Source: Burkholderiales bacterium (GTDB lineage: Bacteria > Pseudomonadota > Gammaproteobacteria > Burkholderiales > Burkholderiaceae_D). Taken from it: a stretch of DNA of 11,000 nt. A model generated the notes under the pieces. The model did not search any database and was not told the DNA's origin. It saw only the letters and a list, made by a program, of their open reading frames with translations. Where the stretch lies: the NCBI GenBank assembly GCA_005800405.1, contig SYFN01000270.1, forward strand, positions 1 through 11,000. Reading direction: 5' to 3'. Both the position numbers and the translations under genes were made by a program. Shown in pieces: positions 7,024 through 11,000 of this stretch (the first letter of the stretch is position 1; each line of letters begins with the position of its first letter).

Positions 7024-8181
7024 ATGACGGCAATCACCAATCTTTTGGAGCTCGACCCGGATGCCCTGATGCGCTGGTGTCAGTCGAATGGTGAGAAAGC
7101 GTTCCGTGCCCATCAATTGCAGCGATGGATCCATCAGTTCGGCCAGAGCGACTTCGACGCAATGACCGATCTCGCGAAGTCCTTGCGAGATAAACTGCGC
7201 AGTCTTGCTACCGTAACGGCGCCTGCCGTGATCAGTGACCAAACCTCCTCAGACGGTACCCGCAAATGGCTGTTCGACGTCGGGCATGGCAATGCGGTCG
7301 AGACCGTTTTTATCCCGGAAGACAATCGCGGCACACTCTGCGTATCGACGCAGGCCGGTTGTGCGGTGAATTGTCGTTTTTGTTCGACCGGGAAACAGGG
7401 ATTTTCGCGCAATCTGAGCGTTGCAGAAATCATCGGGCAATTGTGGGCGGCAGAGTCCATGCTCCGCCAAAGCAAGGATATTGTCGCTGGGCCAAAAGGC
7501 GAGCGCCAGATTACGAACGTGGTCTTGATGGGTATGGGCGAGCCCCTGCTCAACTACGGGCCAGCCGTAGCTGCCCTGAAACTCATGCTTGACGATAACG
7601 CTTACGGACTCTCGCGCAGGCGTGTCACGCTCTCGACCAGCGGCGTCATTCCGATGATTGACAAGCTGGCGCAGGACTGCCCGGTAGCGTTGGCGGTGTC
7701 GTTGCATGCATCGAACGACAGGCTGCGCGACGATTTGGTACCGATGAATAAAAAGTATCCTCTTGCCGATCTGATGGCGGCCTGCAAGCGTTATCTCGAG
7801 TTTGCGCCGCGCGATTTCATCACGTTCGAATACTGCATGCTGGATGGTGTGAATGATAGTGACCAGCATGCGCGCGAACTGCTCGCGCTGGTCGCTTCAG
7901 TGCCTTGCAAATTCAATCTGATTCCTTTTAATCCTTTTCCTAAATCCGGACTCAAGCGTTCATCGAATGCTCGTATACGAGCATTCGCACAGATATTGAT
8001 GGACGGCGGCGTCGTGACCACCATTCGCAAGACGCGCGGCGAAGACATCGACGCTGCCTGCGGTCAGCTCGCTGGTGAAGTTCAGGACCGCACTCGGGTT
8101 AACGAGCGCATGCAAACCATGTCCGTTTATCAGGAAAAGTACGGCAAAGATTTTGGTCGTATCGTGGAGATTTCAGGGTGA
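7024..8181 (+). CDS. rlmN: Dual-specificity rRNA/tRNA (adenine-C2)-methyltransferase RlmN
   Basis: RlmN is a radical-SAM enzyme that makes m2A2503 in 23S rRNA and m2A37 in some tRNAs, improving decoding accuracy. The 385-aa product has the N-terminal accessory domain (about 1-95, with [17 protein letters not shown]) and the radical-SAM cluster motif CAVNCRFC (C113, C117, C120). It also has the GMGEPLLNY motif (170-178), C106, which aligns with E. coli C118, and C346 in [13 protein letters not shown], the methyl-carrying cysteine. About 28 residues after that motif form a modest C-terminal tail. A GAGG at 7012-7015 eight bases upstream supports the start. It overlaps pilF by 4 bp (GTGA). A 24-bp perfect palindrome lies within its 3' part at 7964-7987. 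Confidence 0.97.
   Translation: MTAITNLLELDPDALMRWCQSNGEKAFRAHQLQRWIHQFGQSDFDAMTDLAKSLRDKLRSLATVTAPAVISDQTSSDGTRKWLFDVGHGNAVETVFIPEDNRGTLCVSTQAGCAVNCRFCSTGKQGFSRNLSVAEIIGQLWAAESMLRQSKDIVAGPKGERQITNVVLMGMGEPLLNYGPAVAALKLMLDDNAYGLSRRRVTLSTSGVIPMIDKLAQDCPVALAVSLHASNDRLRDDLVPMNKKYPLADLMAACKRYLEFAPRDFITFEYCMLDGVNDSDQHARELLALVASVPCKFNLIPFNPFPKSGLKRSSNARIRAFAQILMDGGVVTTIRKTRGEDIDAACGQLAGEVQDRTRVNERMQTMSVYQEKYGKDFGRIVEISG
7964..7987. repeat. 24-bp perfect palindrome inside rlmN
   Basis: The arm CGAATGCTCGTA is followed immediately by its exact reverse complement. In RNA it can form a 10-bp stem with a UAUA loop. It encodes Asn-Ala-Arg-Ile-Arg-Ala-Phe and uses ATA and CGA codons. No T-run follows, so it is not a standard terminator; its role, if any, is unknown. 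The symmetry itself is read directly from the bases. Confidence 0.9.
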
Positions 8182-8945
8182 GGCGTTTCGGTTTATTGCT
8201 GCTCGCGGGTCTGCTTGGTGCATGCACTGCCCCAAACCTGTCGTTGCCCACCCAGACCGGGCAGACCGATGTCAAACGGCGCACTGATATTCGACTTGAG
8301 CTTGCTACTGCGTACTTCACCGGTGGTCAGGCCGAGATCGCGCTGCAGGAACTAGATCGCGCACTTGAGCTCAGTCCCCGTCGAGCTGACGTTCTCGGTA
8401 TGCGGGGCTTAGTTCTGATGCAGGTTGGTGAAATCGAGGCTGCTGGTCAGAGTCTGCGCGATGCACTGCGTATTGAGCCGCAAAATCCCGCACTTCAAAA
8501 CAACATGGGCTGGTTCCTCTGCCAAAGAGGTGAGTTCGACAAGGCGATGGTTTATTTCGAGCACGCGCTGTCGACGAGATCCTGCGCCTCGCCAGAGAAG
8601 GCACTGGTCAACGCTGGCCTGTGCCGTATGCGCCAGGGCCAAGGTGCCCAGGCCGAGGCTTTCTTGAGGCGTGCGCTTGAAATCGAACCGATGAATCTCC
8701 AGGCGCACGCCGGTCTCGCACAACTCGCTTATGACAGTGCCGATTTCACGCGTGCACGCAGGCATTTGCTGAAAATAATCGAGAGCGAGCAGGCAGTCGC
8801 AGAGAATTTTTTGATGGCGGTTCTCGTTGAGCGCAAGCGTGGCGACGCTGCCTTCGAGCAGAGCCTTTTGGCACAGTGGCGTCGGCGCTTTCCCGAGTCC
8901 CCTCAGTTGACACCATATCTTCGTGGCGAAACCGATGACAAGTAA
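8178..8945 (+). CDS. pilF: Type IV pilus biogenesis lipoprotein PilF/PilW
   Basis: PilF (PilW in Neisseria) is an outer-membrane lipoprotein that helps the PilQ secretin localise and multimerise for type IV pilus assembly. The 255-aa product has a short lipoprotein signal peptide (MRRF, a Leu/Ala-rich core, LLGAC lipobox, Cys16) followed by about five to six tetratricopeptide repeats from residue 37 onward. Examples are [33 protein letters not shown] and [18 protein letters not shown]. The length matches PilF of Pseudomonas (about 250 aa), and the rlmN-pilF-rodZ-ispG order is the usual one. It begins with GTG overlapping the rlmN stop, with GGAG at 8166-8169 eight bases upstream. No other pilus gene is in the window. 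Confidence 0.9.
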   Translation: MRRFGLLLLAGLLGACTAPNLSLPTQTGQTDVKRRTDIRLELATAYFTGGQAEIALQELDRALELSPRRADVLGMRGLVLMQVGEIEAAGQSLRDALRIEPQNPALQNNMGWFLCQRGEFDKAMVYFEHALSTRSCASPEKALVNAGLCRMRQGQGAQAEAFLRRALEIEPMNLQAHAGLAQLAYDSADFTRARRHLLKIIESEQAVAENFLMAVLVERKRGDAAFEQSLLAQWRRRFPESPQLTPYLRGETDDK

Positions 8946-9882
8946 CGAGAACGATCAGCAATCTTCGGTGGTAGTGACTACGGCGCTGCAGGATGTGTAC
9001 GAGGCGACCGTCGTGGATGTCGCAGCGGCCGGAGTACTACCATCATTGGAGGCGCAAGGGACTGCCGGCGCTGTTCAAGGACAGTTTGCACCACCGACGG
9101 CGTTGCCGGGTGAGCTGTTAGCCGCACGTCGTAATGAATTGCGCTGGACGCTGGAAGATGTATCGCAACGCCTCAAGCTTGCCCCTCGACAGATTACAGC
9201 GCTCGAAGCTAATGATTTTGCGTCCTTGCCTGGCATGGCCAGTGTGCGCGGTTTTATTCGCGCCTATGCGAGATTGCTCGAGCTTGATCCGGTGCCTCTG
9301 CTGGCGATGATGTCCAATGAAGCCAACCCTGCTCTGGACCCAATTGTGCTTCGCAGGCCGCTACCGTCGCGCGGTTTCCCGGGCCATCGTTACGCGCCCG
9401 CCAGCGGACATCGCCGTGGATCTCGGCGGCTATCTGCTTTGGCATTGGTAGTGATGGTTTTTGTTGGTGCGTTGGTTTATACGGCTTATCGTGATGGTCT
9501 CCCGACGAGCAGCTTTGATATGTCGGGTTTGAGCGCGCTTTTTGATTTCCGCAAGGGCGTGGCTGAACCTGGGATTGAGGCGACCGATCAGCAGGTGTCG
9601 CCACCGATGGCGCCGGCGATCGCCGAGAGTAAATCAATTGAGCCCTACCGTTTGTTGGAGTTGAAGTTGCGCGAGGATGCCTGGGTCGAGATCAGCGCCA
9701 TGAATGGCGACAAGCTTGTATCTCGGCTGATGAAAGCGGGAACCACAGAGCGCTTCGACATGAGCGAGCCAATCATACTGGTCGTTGGCAATGCAAATGG
9801 CGTCGATGCCATCTTGAGAGGACAGCCGCTGAATCTGCGTGCTGTTGCGCGAGATAATGTTTCCAAGCTTAGGCTTAAGTGA
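8935..9882 (+). CDS. rodZ: Cytoskeleton protein RodZ
   Basis: RodZ is an inner-membrane protein that links cytoplasmic MreB filaments to the cell-wall elongation machinery and keeps rod shape. From the ATG at 8935 the product is 315 aa. It has a Cro/C1-type helix-turn-helix domain (about 57-125, with [20 protein letters not shown] and [11 protein letters not shown]), a basic stretch (about 159-165), one membrane helix (about 166-185), a linker, and a C-terminal periplasmic DUF4115 domain (about 238-315, with [19 protein letters not shown]). The roughly 57-residue acidic, Ala/Val-rich segment before the helix-turn-helix is much longer than the roughly 17 residues of E. coli RodZ. The start overlaps pilF by 11 bp; a GTG at 8923 is an in-frame alternative, and neither has a strong ribosome binding site. 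Confidence 0.92.
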   Translation: MTSNENDQQSSVVVTTALQDVYEATVVDVAAAGVLPSLEAQGTAGAVQGQFAPPTALPGELLAARRNELRWTLEDVSQRLKLAPRQITALEANDFASLPGMASVRGFIRAYARLLELDPVPLLAMMSNEANPALDPIVLRRPLPSRGFPGHRYAPASGHRRGSRRLSALALVVMVFVGALVYTAYRDGLPTSSFDMSGLSALFDFRKGVAEPGIEATDQQVSPPMAPAIAESKSIEPYRLLELKLREDAWVEISAMNGDKLVSRLMKAGTTERFDMSEPIILVVGNANGVDAILRGQPLNLRAVARDNVSKLRLK

Positions 9883-9890
9883 GCCTGCGC

Positions 9891-11000
9891 ATGAACAAGC
9901 ACGCAACAGATAACGAGATTCCCTCGGGCCCCGCTGCGCGACGCCTGACTCGGCAGGTCAGGATTCATTATGGTGCGCGGGAGATCTTCGTCGGCGGTAA
10001 CGCGCCGGTGGTTGTTCAGTCGATGACCAACACCGATACAGCCGATGTGATCGCTACGGCGATTCAGGTCAAGCAACTCGCACGTGCCGGTTCCGAACTT
10101 GTTCGCATTACTGTCAACACACCTGAGGCCGCTGCGGCAGTGCCCGCGATACGTGAGCAACTCGATCGCACGGATGTCGATGTGCCACTGATCGGAGATT
10201 TTCACTACAACGGACATCAGCTGCTCACGGCGTTTCCTGCCTGTGCCGAGGCGCTGTCCAAATACCGAATCAACCCAGGTAACGTGGGGCAGGGTGCGAA
10301 GCGCGATACGCAGTTCGCGCAGATGATTGAAGTCGCCTGCCGGCATGGCAAACCGGTGCGCATCGGCGTCAACTGGGGCAGCCTAGATCAAGCGCTGCTG
10401 GCGCGCATCATGGACGAAAATGCGCAGCGACCTGAACCTTTTTCTTCGCAGTCGGTCATGTATGAGGCTTTGGTCACCTCTGCGCTTGAGAACGCGCAGC
10501 GCGCCGAGCAACTTGGTTTGCCTGGTGATCGAATTACGCTCTCCTGCAAAGTCTCTGGCGTTCAAGACCTGATTGCGGTGTACCGTGAACTCGCCAAGCG
10601 ATCTGATTACCCTCTGCATCTGGGCCTTACGGAAGCGGGCATGGGCAGCAAGGGCATCGTTGCATCGACTGCTGCCTTGTCCGTTTTGCTGCAAGAGGGT
10701 ATCGGCGACACCATACGGATTTCACTCACGCCAGAGCCAGGTGGAGACCGAACACGCGAAGTCATCGTTGCGCAGGAGATCCTGCAAACCATGGACTTAC
10801 GCAAATTTACGCCGATGGTCATCGCTTGCCCAGGTTGCGGACGCACCACATCGACCGTGTTCCAAGAACTCGCGGATCGCATTCAAACCTATCTACGTGA
10901 GCAGATGCCTCTCTGGAAGACCGCCTACCCCGGCGTCGAGGAAATGAATGTGGCTGTCATGGGCTGCATCGTCAATGGTCCCGTTGAATCCAAGCATGCC
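9891..11000 (+). CDS. ispG: 4-hydroxy-3-methylbut-2-enyl-diphosphate synthase IspG, partial (right edge)
   Basis: IspG (GcpE) is the [4Fe-4S] enzyme that converts methylerythritol cyclodiphosphate to HMBPP in the MEP isoprenoid pathway. The 370 codons seen cover the TIM-barrel domain (VQSMTNTDT at 42-50, [10 protein letters not shown] at 99-108, [10 protein letters not shown] at 124-133) and most of the cluster domain. CPGCGRTT (C313, C316) and GCIVNGPVE (C359, E366) supply the three cluster cysteines and the catalytic glutamate. It is the long form: relative to the E. coli enzyme there is extra sequence after [11 protein letters not shown] and between the cysteines (43 residues from C316 to C359 against 32). 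The ATG lies 8 bp after the rodZ stop. Only the C-terminal end is missing, and the frame is open to the window edge. Confidence 0.96.
   Translation, partial: MNKHATDNEIPSGPAARRLTRQVRIHYGAREIFVGGNAPVVVQSMTNTDTADVIATAIQVKQLARAGSELVRITVNTPEAAAAVPAIREQLDRTDVDVPLIGDFHYNGHQLLTAFPACAEALSKYRINPGNVGQGAKRDTQFAQMIEVACRHGKPVRIGVNWGSLDQALLARIMDENAQRPEPFSSQSVMYEALVTSALENAQRAEQLGLPGDRITLSCKVSGVQDLIAVYRELAKRSDYPLHLGLTEAGMGSKGIVASTAALSVLLQEGIGDTIRISLTPEPGGDRTREVIVAQEILQTMDLRKFTPMVIACPGCGRTTSTVFQELADRIQTYLREQMPLWKTAYPGVEEMNVAVMGCIVNGPVESKHA

Noticed and set aside
7249..7869. 206-aa minus-strand ORF across rlmN
   Set aside because: Antisense of the radical-SAM domain; no independent start signal or family resemblance.
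9645..10346. 233-aa minus-strand ORF across the rodZ-ispG junction
   Set aside because: Covers two genes with strong motifs on the plus strand, and its composition is that of an antisense frame.
1..11000. CRISPR array, tRNA or rRNA genes, prophage or defence genes
   Set aside because: No direct-repeat array, RNA gene or defence-type domain was seen; apart from the IS end the coding content is conserved housekeeping genes.

Overview
The window reads as a conserved housekeeping stretch of a proteobacterial chromosome, most likely a betaproteobacterium near the Burkholderiales. The basis is gene order: surE-pcm-nlpD-rpoS-rlmD followed within 1 kb by ndk-rlmN-pilF-rodZ-ispG. In E. coli and Pseudomonas these are two separate loci; from memory they are neighbours in Burkholderiales. 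A Pcm with a long N-terminal extension, and the long form of IspG, fit the same group. This placement is inference; no rRNA or other marker gene is present.

Layout. Positions 1-125 are the end of an IS3-like insertion sequence: on the minus strand the first 20 codons of an OrfA-type transposase are visible, running off the left edge. It stops about 26 bp before surE. Positions 152-3874 form one compact plus-strand operon (surE, pcm, nlpD, rpoS) for survival, protein repair, cell-wall hydrolase control and the stationary-phase sigma factor. rlmD (23S rRNA m5U methyltransferase) follows after 148 bp. It converges on a minus-strand Bax-inhibitor-1 family membrane protein gene, with a strong hairpin terminator shared between them.

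After a 235-bp divergent intergenic region holding a 16-bp palindrome and a possible extended -10 promoter, ndk is transcribed rightward. A 247-bp gap then leads to the tightly packed rlmN-pilF-rodZ-ispG operon, whose genes overlap by 4 and about 11 bp or lie 8 bp apart. It combines rRNA/tRNA methylation, type IV pilus assembly, cell-shape control and isoprenoid synthesis. ispG runs off the right edge with all visible catalytic residues present.

I found no previously undescribed multi-gene system. The observations most worth checking are the IS end placed directly upstream of surE, a hairpin that would bury the transposase start codon, a 24-bp perfect palindrome inside rlmN, a 27-codon ORF translationally coupled to rlmN, the palindrome in the ndk upstream region, and the unusually degenerate metal site of NlpD.
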